Positions 50,556 through 62,603 of a stretch of DNA of 64,000 bases are shown one piece after another. The notes beneath the pieces are model-generated. The model saw only the letters and a list, made by a program, of their open reading frames with translations, searched no databases and was not told the origin of the DNA. The translations under genes and the position numbers were made by a program. The DNA comes from Taiwanofungus camphoratus (Eukaryota > Basidiomycota > Agaricomycetes > Polyporales > Taiwanofungaceae): contig CP021222.1 in assembly GCA_003999685.1 (NCBI GenBank), forward strand, positions 2,480,001 to 2,544,000, in the 5' to 3' direction. Every line of letters starts with the position of its first letter. Within the stretch, counting starts at the first letter, position 1.

Positions 50556-51149
50556 GCAGTATACTTTTATTCAGTTCACAAACAAGTTTACTTGTGAACA
50601 TGTAGTGTTAATCAGTCCCGTTTGTTCATTCCATTGCAGACTCGGTCTCAGCCAGTCAGTTGAAATGCTATTCTATGTACTGCATCCTTTTTGACGTTAC
50701 ATGCACACGTCAGGATTGTCTCTGTCTAGTAACTGCACCGTCTCAAGCCTACCATAGTTATCGCATCAATAGTATATCGTGAGACTCAAAAATGTTGAAG
50801 TAAACGTCGAGTTCGTGCGAGAATAAAAAATTTCGGTACGGTTTGTCTCGTCCTCGAAGCGGGGAGGCAAACGCGCAAGGTACATACGTGCTACTTAGCC
50901 ACGAGACGTATATATGAGCTGCGCCGCATTCGGGTGCGGTCGTTGGCCGATCGGGTTCAGGCTCGCCACAATGTTCCAACAAAAAATGCAGGCTAAGAAC
51001 ACTTCTGTCAAAAGTTTGATATTCTAACTAAAGCATAACATTTCATACAGCCAAAAGTCCAGGTATCATATAGTACATCTCATCAGATGATACAGTCTGA
51101 TAAGCACGATCGAAGGCAAGACTTCTAGATGGCAAAACACTAACTTTTG
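50556..51149. other. Intergenic, start of AT-rich island
   Basis: 3' flanks of two convergent genes. Base composition falls to clearly AT-rich from here to about 54 kb. No gene seen. Confidence 0.5.
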
Positions 51150-53336
51150 TTACAAATGAACAATTCTAAAGCGACAAGTCTCATCCTCAACATATTGCAA
51201 CGATAGAGTAGAATCATCTCGCCCAGGTCTTGTTGACAAATATCCGGTTCTTGATTTTTGTCCAGCATATCCGCTAACGCTGAAGTTGACAAGACCATGT
51301 CCTAGATCAATTATTCCCAAATCAACACCTCCACCAGGCCCCCAGCACTTTATATCTCCTGACATAAAGCAGGTCATAAGATATCCATTGTATCCTGTCA
51401 TCTGATGTCATTGATCTGTAAGAGTTTATACAAGAGTTCCTTTACCTCTCAAACAAACTTTCCCATTTGATTGATTTATAACAACAAAGTGAGCATGTTC
51501 ATCCAATGTTCTGCTTCTGCACTCTAGATCACCTCTTGCTCCTCGCCTTTGAGTTAATTTGACATAAAATCCATTCAAGGATCTGATTGCAATTGTTCCA
51601 CTGATTGCTGGAATTCGATAGTTGTCCTCTTCGTCATTACGCTATGTGATATCAAAATGAACTCCAAAAATGTTGATAAGATTCCAAAAAAGACTCACTG
51701 TCATACCAGCTGAATTTGCTCGTCGTCTAGGAGTAATCTAAACATATTTTAGAATTGAATAGATCATCTATACTTTAATAGATAACATACATCTTCATTG
51801 GATTGATCAAAGCTCTCCACTGTCGAGTCCCATATTTTGATATCAAAAGAGTTCTCTTGGACAAGAGATCTACCATTGCTATCTTTCAGAGGACTCATAA
51901 TAAATTGTTGCACTACTTGTGGTGTACACAAAAGCAGAGAGCGTCTGTTATGCATGTGCTTCTATCAGCCATATTATAAAAAAGTAGACTATTTTCTTAC
52001 GAAGCTTGTTGAGCTAGTTTTAGAAATACTGGTGTGCTTTCCTAGCATGATCAAATCAGAAAAATAAGCCTCTTAATTGTATTCATGGGGTTTCCTCACT
52101 GTGGTCCTGTTGCCAGGCATAAACTGTTATATTTCATATAATATAATTGAATTCAGAACCCATGGGTTGAATGTAAGCCCAGTGAACACACCACAAGAAA
52201 TCCAAGCTCTGATAAGCTATCCATGAGGTCTAAGAGGGGATCATCTGATAATAATAAAAATCAGATCCAGAGATTTGCGAATATGTTCAACATACCATGT
52301 TTGATGGTGAGAGATTTGACATTCAAAATAAGAACTTTGTTTGCCTCGTAAGACCAGCTTGCTCTCAATGCTGCTTGTAATGTTGCAGTTACAAGTGAAT
52401 TTTCTGATTCCTTCCACCGCGGGAGTGGGCCTTGTGGATGTAGCAGAGAGTCAAAAGAGGTTAACTCTGAAAAGCGATAGCGAGTGCTCTCAGATGCTCT
52501 CCTGTAGTTACACTCCCCAACCATGACCCGAAGGTTATCAGATAGCAATGACTGCAACGGTCTACAGACCTCATTTATGGTATCAATGATACTCAATCCC
52601 AGATTATTTTGCGATTCATGAATGATCAGAACCTCCCTTTGACTGAATGTTATATACTGACTTATAAGTCAAAGTAACTAACTCACATCTTTTTGGAAGA
52701 TACTTGCGGGAGAAAGCCAAAATCAAAAAAGAAGGTTGGACGTATCATTGAGTGATCAAATGTCCAGCGGCTCTTTTGATCATATGCCACACCTCCCAGA
52801 ACAATCTGTCAAGATGGTCAATACTTTATATGAAATGTATTCAAGACTTTACATACAGGAGTGCCTGGCATTTGATAATTAACAGTCCAACATAAATTAT
52901 TTCCCTCTGGAGTAGAAATGCTTGAGAAATGTCAGTCATTGATCCTTGTACATCTTCATATAGACTCACACGTAGCCTCCAGACTCTTCAGTAATTTTCC
53001 ACAAACCCCCATAATTTATAGCCATATCTCTTGGAACACCTTGAACATGATCATCTACTCTGCCAGGATACTTGTATGTCGCATATGTCCCATAGGTTTT
53101 GTTTTGAATACGATACTGTCCATTGCTTGCTTCCATGACAAGCCACTGTAAAATGAGGTTAATATGAAAGTATATAATACTGAGGGACTCCTTACCTCAT
53201 CGCCTATTTGACGATCAGAGCGGTCATTAGGGACTCTTGCAAATGTGGCTAAAGCTTCATCCGTATTGGCATTACAAAGTGCAGCACTTAGACCAGCCCA
53301 GCTTGCAATTGTATATGTGCCGGTGCGGAGACCCAT
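51150..53336 (-). CDS. Chimeric protein: ricin-B-like trefoil, degenerate vWA domain, second beta-trefoil
   Basis: About a dozen small exons with AT-rich introns splice into one open frame of roughly 500 residues from 53336 (MGLRTGTYTIASWAGLSAAL) to FRIVHL*. Residues 1-150: ricin-B/QxW-like trefoil with GEWLVMEASNGQYRIQNK-type, GLWKITEESGG, NLCWTVNYQMPGTPIV and SRWTF repeats. Residues about 160-360: von Willebrand A-like fold, strand EVLIIHESQNNLGLS, NLRVMVGECNY, helix TATLQAALRASWSYEANKVL, LMDSLSELGFLVFM and SLLLCTPQVVQQFI. The metal-site DxSxS is replaced by HESQN. The C-terminal part (TIAIRSLNGFYVKLTQRRGA, then YNGYLMTCFMSGDIKCW) resembles a fascin-like trefoil. No signal peptide. Possibly a cytosolic carbohydrate-binding or defence protein; that is inference. 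Confidence 0.68.
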
Positions 53337-55565
53337 GTTGAGAGTGTATCAACAGATCAAGATAGACGGGGGGCAAATAATGCTCAGGGAAAGCAGACAC
53401 TCACATCCTTTACATATGCTTTAAATACCATAACGGTGACAAATCTTTCACATGCCGAGATGAATCTTGTAAATGCACATGGTCAGTTTGCGACAAATCG
53501 AGCATACACAACAAAGGCTTGTACACACCTATGTGCCTCAGTGGCACAATTCATTTTCTGCCCAGGGTGTCATTTGCTGGTACCACATTCTGCGCCAACC
53601 AATGAATTTGAGAAGTGGATCAACATAGTGATGCATTGGGTGAATGGAAGCGCAACATAAGGATATGACTGGTCCACACGGAACACAAATTCACCGGTCA
53701 TGGTTTAGGACTATCAGAAATCCAGAAAGTGCCAACCAATAGGAAGGGAATGATGACTGGCCAATTTGCACGGCACATGCACATTCAAACATTCATCAGT
53801 CATGCTTGTCAGATATCAACAATGAGAAAGCACAAATCATTAGTGAAAGAAGGGCACTGGTTGCAGGACACATGTGTTCATCCTATAGGATTATCACAAA
53901 TTTATGGAGCGCAAACCACTAAGCAAGTCATTATAGTCAGTCAATTTGTACGAGACACGCACATTCATCAGACATGTTGTAGAATTATCAGACATTCTGA
54001 GACTGGGAATCGATAAGAAAGCAATATCGACTGGTCAGTTCTCATGAGCCACGCGCATCCATCAGTCTTCCTCAGAATTATAAGACAACTGAGGAATGCA
54101 AACCACTAGGAAAGGATAAGACCAGGACTGGCAGACATAAAGAGATCAGTACCCTCGGAAGAGCAACGGCCAATGTCTCACGCTACAGACCCACATAGCT
54201 CTGGATCCACTTTGAATCCTTCGTGACAGGGATTCAGATCCATAGAAACGGGAGACTTACCTTTCGACACCCCTTACAAAGAAGAGCATCTCAAGACACC
54301 GAAATTGGTATCAGTGCCGGAACTTCAGCCCGTGAGAGGATACACAAAGGGACTAATCATGGTATCGAACCCTGTAGAATTACTAGACAGCTGGGGGGCG
54401 TAAACTGCTAGGAAAGGATAAGACCAGGACTGAAAGACGTCAAGAGGTCAGTACCCTCGGAAGAGCAATGGCCGATGCCTCATGCTACAGACCCGCACTT
54501 GGATCCACTTCCAATCCCTTGTGACAGGGACTCTAATATGAACGGGCAACTTACCTTACAACGCCCCTAACATAGAAGGGATCGTCAAGACACCAGAAAT
54601 GGGATCAGTGCCAAAAATTCAGCTGTAGAAGGATATACAGGGAGAGACCGGTCATGGTATTGAATGTCAATGGTCGCCTGCCTAGGCCTGATTCTTCAAT
54701 GAGTTCTGACGGGGTGAAACATGAGGCTGCTATGGGATGCTGCAGGGAACCTCTTGGGCTGAGTCTTTCCAACGCTTTCATAGTACAACGGGCAGCGACC
54801 AACTCCACCTGATCGACGCTCGAAAGGGACGCACGTGTTCCGCAGAACCCATCCGAGCACCATACCAAAGTTCATGAATGGCACCTGGCACGCGAGATAT
54901 GGAAGGGGGTAGGTATCAACACCGTGAACTACTAGTACAAGACAATTTTCAACAAGGCAAGACAGCCGTTCCATATAAATGATATCACGCACGAACCGGT
55001 GGCGTTGGTGAGTTTGTTCTAGTGGTTGGTTAACGTTGAACCTTAATTAACCAGCTTTTCAAATTGCTGTAAGTAGCTTCGGGCTTGGATTTCCATTCAG
55101 CTAGTGAGTGCTCTGTGTTCACATGTTCCAAGCCAATTTCAGGTTCTACTACAACTGGAAGTCGATGTCATTACGAGGCGCACATCGTGAGTTCAAACGC
55201 ATCTACTGTACAAAGTTGTGTCTGATGCATGAATTATGGTCCCCTCATGACTTCAAGGTTTGAATATGTCAGCAGGGGGTTCCCAATAGTGTGCTCACTT
55301 GCTATATTCATGTTTCGGGGAAAGGACAAGCTCCGTTGACTTTGTGCCCATGAGAGTTTATCACCTAGGAGAACCCCAAATTTACGGTGGACATGAGAGA
55401 CACCATTCCATTCTTCATGTCTGCTGAGAGATGATTCACATTGGTCAAGTGGATCATAGCCGCTCCTCCTCGCATATAAATGTCCCGGTCGTGGGGTCAA
55501 GTCCGTCAAGTCCCCTTCATTCTTCATACTCACCGAAGACACTTTAGCATCACTTAAACGCGACT
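53337..55565. repeat. Divergent spacer with tandem and direct repeats
   Basis: Two trefoil genes are transcribed away from this 2.2 kb. 53640-54115 holds several diverged copies of a unit containing ACTGG(T/C)CA, ACGCACATTCATCAG and AACCACTAGGAAAGGA. 54101-54330 recurs at 54402-54630 (period 301 bases; AGGAAAGGATAAGACCAGGA and GTACCCTCGGAAGAGCAA shared exactly). No coding frame with motifs. 55200-55565 is the promoter of the small trefoil gene. Confidence 0.65.
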
Positions 55566-56147
55566 ATGTCTTCTGAACTTGCTGGCGGCCGCTACGTGAT
55601 AACCAATGTCAGGTTTCGCAACATTGCCTTTCTTGCCGACCCCAATGATGGCACTCCAGTAACCGCCGATGTTGAACAGAACCGCAACGGAGAAAAAGTA
55701 AGGAACCGTCTTACTCCAGCAAATGTCTTTCTGAGTGGTATTTTTTGTAGTGGAATGTAACCAAGTTGGGCAACGGAAAGTATCAGATCAACAATGTCAG
55801 TCATGCTTCGTACGCCAATGCCGGCAATCGCCCTGCGTCTGGCGCCACTGTCCAAGGAAGAGCTCAAGTCGAACAATGGGTTATTCAAGAGACTCGAGTT
55901 CGTGGCCAGTACACGTATGTATCAGCGCCATTTATACTTCAACTCGGTCTTAATGCCATTATCACCAGTATCAGCAATTCCGATACTGTGTTGTATTGGG
56001 GTTTGCCTGACGGGCAAGTGAGTACTCTGGTAAGCAAGTTGAAAAATAAACGACAAAGATTGTCTCTTGAAAGCGTTTTGGAAGGTCAATCTCCAGACCT
56101 CGCCCACCGATGACCGTAACTGGTGGACCTTCAAATCTGTTGCCTGA
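55566..56147 (+). CDS. Small single-domain beta-trefoil protein (lectin or mycocypin/I66-like inhibitor)
   Basis: Four exons (55566-55697, 55751-55914, 55969-56021, 56074-56147) give exactly 140 residues with the frame restored at each intron. Sequence features: MSSELAGGRYVITNVRFRNI, PNDGTPVTADVEQ, KWNVTKLGNGKYQINNV, QWVIQETRVRGQYTISNSD, LYWGLPDGQVTFWKVNLQ and NWWTFKSVA*. Three W-x-(V/I/F) strands at regular spacing fit a beta-trefoil. Single-domain cytosolic trefoils without signal peptide in mushrooms are either ricin-B-type lectins or protease inhibitors (mycocypins, I66 cospin type); the two cannot be separated by eye. The third donor site, GTGA|gtactc, is chosen because it alone keeps the frame. 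It is divergent from the chimeric trefoil gene. Confidence 0.68.
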
Positions 56148-58413
56148 GAAAGCACTACAACAGAATCGGCAGAGGGTGTCGTCTGAAGGAGATATGCTTT
56201 CCCCCAAATTTCTTGGTCTACGAAATGTAAAACATTCCCGATTCGTTACGTGCTCGAAACTCCGGTAGTATGGTGCTTTATCCAATGTCTGTACGTGTCA
56301 GCGACACATGCTAAGTGTTGGTATATAAGAATGCATTCTTGAAATTCCCCGATGGATAGTAGCACAAACCGAAAAAGCTTCAAGGATTTGCACTGTCCTT
56401 TCATTAATGACTGGGATCTTCTGTTCTCTGTTGTTATAAATGACGTCTTGATCTTCTCCGACAACCCTCAAATTTATGGTCAATGTCCATCGAGAGAAGA
56501 ATTTAAATGAGAAGGTCGAAGCTCTCTCAAATTGTAGCTAGACCCTTGAGTATAATGTTTTCGTATTATTGGTTTATTGTTCAGAGTCCACCTACACCTC
56601 GACGAGTAGTGGAGGCAATCTTCATTTTCCCTCAAAGAGATAAAAAATTTACGTAGTAACAGTAATGGTGTTGAACTGGCCATTGCGATGAGGAAAGACT
56701 AGTCGTAAGTGGGGTACATACTGAGCCACCCGGGCGTTTGCCTCGTTCGAGGCCACGATGCATCCTCCCATAGCTGTTATGCAATAGAAGCTCACGCAAG
56801 TCGGTTTGCAATTCCTTCGGGTCCTCTCTGGATAAGCGTTTTTGGAGTTCTCCTTGCTGAGGCCCGTTTTGACTTCTAATTCCCTTTGAGCGAGTTTTGT
56901 AATGGTCCGTCCTTACTACAACTAGAGAACAACATACAATGATCATTCACCAGCCACTGTACAATTTGCACGAAAGACTGACGTGGGCCGCCATCGTCAT
57001 AGCCTACACCAAATTTTCCAGCATCAGTAAAAGTCTTTGCCATGTAACGAATAGCACCGCCTGCCGAATCATCTCTTAGCTATCATAGATTTAGTGCGAG
57101 AACAAATTTGAATTCAAAATCACCGTCTTATGTATGTTCAACCCAAAGTCACACTGCGGTAAGTGATAAATGATCTAGGTTTGAATACTACCATTCTACA
57201 GAGAAAGCACGGTCGCGCCATCCCCGCCGATGGAAAGGGACACCCAACCGCACTCTGTCTATACGAATTGCTGTGGCTGCAAGTTTCCGATCTCGCGCCT
57301 CCTCATTTCCGAGTGGTGTATATCGGGCCTCGCTGAGATATCCAGCTTCTGATTGGCATGGTGCACAACTACGATGAAATCAAACAGCGCAATCATTTAC
57401 ACGAACAGAGTTGGGATGCTCTTTGAGCCATCTCCAGAACATACCAGGAAGATTGAAAGAGCAAATCCTCGGCAGCTCGAGGGTGCCTGTACCTTTGTTC
57501 CGCAGACAGAGCGTGTCGTCCATGTTGAGTTCGACGTCGAAGATTATCTGATTGACTTGCGGATCAGATACACTGTAGAAATCTTCGCTGCGGAATACTT
57601 GAGCAAGGGCCCGCCTCACATCATACATGGTGGCCCTGTATTCGACGGTGGAGACATAGACATCTATATTGGAGTGATGTCCAAAGGCTCTGAATGGGGG
57701 TGCATGGAATTGAGTGGCTTTTATAGCCAATGGTCTAGAGGGTAGCCTCGCAGCAAATATCGATGGCGCAGAACTCACATAGGGAACATTCATCTTCGCT
57801 GCACAGCTGCAGTCCGTGATAAGGAAGACATCATAGTAATCACAGCGTCTGCGTAATTCGAAAAGGGACTGGGGCCCCACGCCCAGTAGATACGAGTTAT
57901 ACGGAGTGTCCTATTTGTAGATGGGGAGGAAATCATACTTAAAACGACCGGGCAGCTGTAGAAGACGGTGCCCTATAGCTACGAAGCCGAGGAACACGAT
58001 TCCCTCTATGGCGGATATTGTAATACATGCACTCACAGACGTCGACCCGGATATAGTCTTCGAAGTAGGCACGACATGAACAGGATCCGAATATCACTTC
58101 AGGGCTTGAGAGGCTTTGGGAGGAAAGACTGGTCTTCATGCACCAGGGGATACGGGAGCAGGCAACTGGAAGAGACCAAACGAGTACTTCAAAACATGTA
58201 GCTATCCATCGTTCGCAAAGCGAAGGATACCGTTTCTGACACTCCCGATTTGGTGAACGTAAACTTGCAGATAAGCAATGCCCTGGCTGCCATGATCTGC
58301 CACCTGAGCCAAAGTCAAGACAACAGATCCTCTGACCGACCTGCGGCTTCATTTCGCTCAGAGGATCATCCGGCTTCGTTCATCCTTACGACCGGGTCCC
58401 CTTCTCACCATTC
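56148..58413. other. Unresolved stretch, possible minus-strand gene
   Basis: Several open stretches look partly coding, but I cannot assemble one gene. On the minus strand, 57380-57880 is open for 166 codons (CDYYDVFLITDCSCAAKMNV, IIFDVELNMDDTLCL), and 56632-56946 and 56298-56483 are open with donor-like ends. On the plus strand, 57353-57745 is open for 130 codons over the same bases. Splice joins between them do not preserve a frame convincingly. The VFLITDC segment faintly recalls the caspase-like p20 strand; not enough to name it. Confidence 0.3.
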
Positions 58414-59434
58414 ATGAACACTCCGCAGACCTTTACCAAGGTTGATCTAACCCCAAGGCGATATCATGGTTATGCGGTAGTCTTATTTATCTTGGGAACC
58501 TTGTTCCCACCACTCGGTCCGTATACATGATCGATTTCCAAGTTGACCAGCAACATACTCACTGGCTGCTTGTTATTTCCACTACATAGCCGTCGCCGCA
58601 AGGTTTGGAGTAGGCTCGGACTTCTGGTTGAATTTGTTGTTAACGATATGTGGTTACATTCCTGGTATGTCTGGCCGCTGTCTTCAGATCACTCTTATTG
58701 AACCTCCTACCAGGGCACATCCACAATTTCTATATTCAGGTCAGGTCGATTGCTCAACATTTGCAGTCTGAGAAGGACTCATTCATGTACAGAACATCCG
58801 CAATAACAAAAACCATCAACGAACTCCTAAATGGGCACAACGATACGGTCTTGTGAATACGTCTGAGATTAGGCGGAAGGAACGGCGAGCACAGTGGGCT
58901 GGTCGCTACAACGATCGCTTACCAAATTCTACCCTCCGCAACCAGCCTTACGAAGAAGGTCAGGAGGCTGGTTCGAGTATCGACCTTGCTTCCGATGAGA
59001 ACAGCCTTCGACAGCGCCCGAATGGCAGTGGGGAATTCTGGAGTCGAAACGAGGAGCGTTACTACAGCCAGAATGGCGACTCTACCAGTGTACGGACTGT
59101 CGGATCAGGAGGCAGATGGCACTATCCCGCCAATTTTGAGGATGCCATGCCCACTGTCAAGAGCAAGAAGAGCAGAAAGAAGAAGAAGGAGAAGAAGGAT
59201 CGTTGGGCGAGGACTGAAGATGCTTACTCGATTGGAGAAGGGAGCAGCAGTAAGAGAAAGAAGACCAAGAAGAATCGGTCGACCGTTGGAGACTCGGACA
59301 CTTACTCTCGCAACTCATCAACGGAATTTCCAGAGGATCCCGAGGGAGCCCTTTACGGTGAACCCCGACGGGGGGCGGAGGGGGCGCAAACACAAGGTCT
59401 CACGGAGGAAGACATCTTCAATCATGAATTGTAG
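58414..59434 (+). CDS. Pmp3/UPF0057-family membrane protein with long charged tail
   Basis: Exons 58414-58516, 58590-58664, 58714-58739 and 58793-59434 give 281 residues. After MNTPQTFTKVDLTPRRYHGY come two helices: AVVLFILGTLFPPLAVAARF with the family signature FPPLAV, and FWLNLLLTICGYIPGHIHNF with the signature LL...GYIPG.IH..Y. Pmp3 proteins are normally 50-60 residues and affect membrane potential and cation tolerance. Here a 200-residue tail is added: SSIDLASDENSLRQ, then a lysine tract (KSKKSRKKKKEKKDRW, KRKKTKKN) and an acidic end (TEEDIFNHEL*). Long-tailed Pmp3 relatives are known in fungi. The frame is restored at all three introns, one of which splits the second helix. Confidence 0.82.
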
Positions 59435-59922
59435 AAGATGCTTTTGTAGGCAGCCTTCATCTACGCGTGGTTGATCGCGAGGTACGAGGACACTGCTCGA
59501 TGGCTCGCGCTTCTGCCTTCTGACATGCCTCTCCGACCTACTGGCTACCACTATTCATTATATGATCATCGACGTAATCGAGACGCGTGCTATACATGTA
59601 TTATTCGTTAGATATCGATATTCACTCCCTACATTACACTTCCCGAGATACCTGCCAAGTAACCATTTGTGACCAAGTACCGTGGCCGCGTTATCACGTC
59701 CAGCAATAGCAGCATTGACTAGGTACGACGCTCGGATCAATAGTTGGGCCATTGATCACCATTATTCAATGTTGTACCTTGCCATCTATCTTTGAGCACT
59801 GCTGTACCACATGGGCGGTTGTATTTCCCACTGGGAAGATCTTCTATCGCCCGTATATAAGGCGAGGTGAGTGCGTAACCGACAGCGTTGCCTGCCGGTT
59901 GTCGACCCGTTGGGTAATCGTT
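59435..59922. other. Intergenic, no supported gene
   Basis: 3' flank of the Pmp3-family gene and promoter of the PNGase A-like gene; nothing else seen. Confidence 0.5.
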
Positions 59923-62349
59923 ATGTTGTGGCTGCTAATCTCGGGTCTACTCCTGGCTGCTTTGTCGCACGCGCAGGTGCTCGTCGATTTTCAAGTCGCT
60001 CAACCACCTCCGTTACCACAGGATGCACAACAATGCACCATACTGATTCTTGAGTGAGTAAGCGAAATGGCTTCAAATTGATCTACCCTATACCAATGTG
60101 GCTCATCAGACGCACCTTCGGATGGTCTTACGGAGAGTAAGTTGCCTGTTCGTCTCGTGTGGGCGCACAGTTTGAGACTAATTGCCACATGTAGTCCTGA
60201 GATTGTTCAGTATACGTATGTATGCATAAGCTTGGGACCTAACCATAGCACTGACCAGCTCAGGCCCCCAACGGACTGTGGGCCCGTTGGTTCGTGGGCA
60301 GGTATCAGCCTCAACTTCACTGTGACCTCGAATGGAACCCAATATGATCGACTGGGTGAGCATGCCTCAACTGAATTAGGGATCATCTCGGAGTTCATTT
60401 TCCGCTTTTTCGAAGGCGTATTTACGTTTCAAAATGTCGAGAGTAGGTGCTTCCAGCGGCACAGATCGACGCACCGGTGGCTGATTGTACTTCACAGTAT
60501 GGCGAACTTCGACCCCGGAACCTACGATCGATGGTATCATCTGGACATACTTGAAGGACGTAACGCGCTACATCCCGCTCTTTTCGAACCCTGGAACTTT
60601 CATTTTGGAGCTCGACAACCTGATCGAAACAGGATTGAATGGCGAGTATGCCTGTGAGTGTTACTTTTCACTCTAATCTGCAGTAATCATTGACCCGGGG
60701 AAATAAGCAACTCTCCATGCGACATTCTATGCATCATCTGCACAGCATCCTGCTGCACCTCGCACGGAGACAATCATTCCGGTCACAACTCTTGCCAATA
60801 ATACTGGCGACGAGGCATCTGTTCCTCCCGTGTTCTCGGTACGTGTTCATGGACAAGTAAAGTTGTGTTTCGACTACAAATGATCTGATCCTGACACAGT
60901 TGAATGTCACCGTGCCACAAAATGCTGTCCAAGTCTATGCCGAATTATACGCATCCGGCAATGGAGACGAGGAATTCTGGGTACATTGGCAATCATGACC
61001 TGTCTTTCCTAACTAAGCCTCACTGATTATGTGCTGTCACAGTACTTCAATACCGCCAATGAATACTTATCTGACCTACCCAGTGGGACCACATACGGAA
61101 ATGGACCATTCCGAGAAGTCCGCATGCTTGTAGATGGCCAACTTGCAGGTGTCGCTTTTCCGTGCGTATTATGTATCCACGGGCAATCGCCTTCGAGGCT
61201 GAGAAAGGCGCGTGGCAGCTATGCTGTGATTTTCACGGGAGGAATTATTCCGTCTGCATGGAGGTGGGTCACATATTAGGTCGCATTTCTTGTATTTGAC
61301 CATTTCTAGACCCATAACTTCCTATGGAGCTCTGGACCTTCCAACATACTTCATTGATCTTACTCCTTTCGTCCCAGTGCTGACAGATGGCAACCCGCAC
61401 AATATCAGTATCGATGTGGTCTCAGCGGAAACAGACCACACAATCAATCAGAATTGGTATGTCTCCGGTAATCTGCAGATTGTCACGGACCCGTCTGCGA
61501 AGCCCACCACCGGCAAGATCACAGTGTACAATGCTCAGCCGTATGCACAGACGACCACCTCTGGTAGCGTCGGCGACAGAGACGTCAACGTCACTGTTTC
61601 TGCGAGCCGCAGTATTCATATAGAGTCTGAGATCAGAAGTGGAAGCGGTGCATATACTTATGTCGTCTGGACGCAAAATTTGGAATATTCCAATACGCAG
61701 TACTACCTAGACAATACCTACGTGCAGGTAAGCTAGATCGAGTGACCATGGCTTGTATTGAACCTGAATCACGGCGTCATCATCAGAATGTTGCTCAGAC
61801 CGCCACCGGCTCATTCCTTTCCACTCACAACGGAATTCCATCGCTCACTGATCAGTTCTCCTATCCCTTGAATATTAATTTGACCGTGTTGAATGAAGAG
61901 GGTACAAGCAGTGAGCTGTTTCATATACTTATCGCGTGCTCACTGTTAAGAATCCGTAGTCATGGCGTCATTCGACCATTCCTACGAGCGTACCTCGCTT
62001 CCAAGTCCATTCATCTTGGGGTCTACTATACACGAACGCCAGCTCGCCAGTAAGTAAGATATTGATCTTTGTTGGCTTCTTCTTACGTTGTGCTACAGTT
62101 GGTTACTTTGAAGAAACACCCAGTGGCAACTACGGCAATGGAACCAGTAACAATACGTTCAGCTACGTGGATTTGCAGGGCAATTCTTATGACAGGGAAG
62201 TTAACGCTTCATTGGACGTCATCACTTATGACCACCAGAGTGGCACCTTGGCGTCTGGTAGTCCATTGCAGTTCCCTGCAATCAACCCTCTCGCAGCGCT
62301 TCCTATGGTGAAACCGAGATTGCCGGGCGGGAGGCAGACCGGTCTTTGA
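59923..62349 (+). CDS. Secreted peptide-N-glycanase A-like protein
   Basis: About ten exons, roughly 590 residues. Start 59923 gives the signal peptide MLWLLISGLLLAALSHAQ. The mature part reads VLVDFQVAQPPPLP, GWSYGEPEIVQYT, PTDCGPVGSWAGISLNFTVT, TFQNVEIWRTSTPEPT, GIIWTYLKDVTRY, NVTVPQNAVQVYAELYASGN, EYLSDLPSGTTYGNGPFREV, PYAVIFTGGIIPSAWRPITS and DLPTYFIDLTPFVPVLTDG. This is the PNGase A (peptide-N4-(N-acetyl-glucosaminyl)asparagine amidase A) N-terminal family. The C-terminal beta-rich part has many N-glycosylation sequons (NVTVSAS, NLTVLNE, NASLDV) and ends GRQTGL*. The plant enzyme releases N-glycans; fungal members are secreted and mostly untested. The neighbours are unrelated. Intact as read. 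Confidence 0.85.
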
Positions 62350-62603
62350 ATCCCCAAAATAGTGAATGTGACTATATCATTAAAGGCACAGAATACCATA
62401 CGATACAAGAAACCCCCTTCCTGTTCCGCGGCGCCGCTCCATCGGAGGAGTTACCACATAACTGCAACACCTCGGCGGGCAGATGAAGCCCGCCTTCACT
62501 CCCGTGTTGAACGGTATATAGCTCCGTGTTGAGACGGGAATGTGATAATTGCAAGTCTAGAGCCTATCTGGTGAAGATTGAGTCTAGCAGACCAGCAGAA
62601 TAT

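Noticed and set aside
57380-57880. Caspase-like domain
   Set aside because: Only a short strand-like VFLITDC resembles the p20 core; no catalytic His motif or flanking domain could be read.
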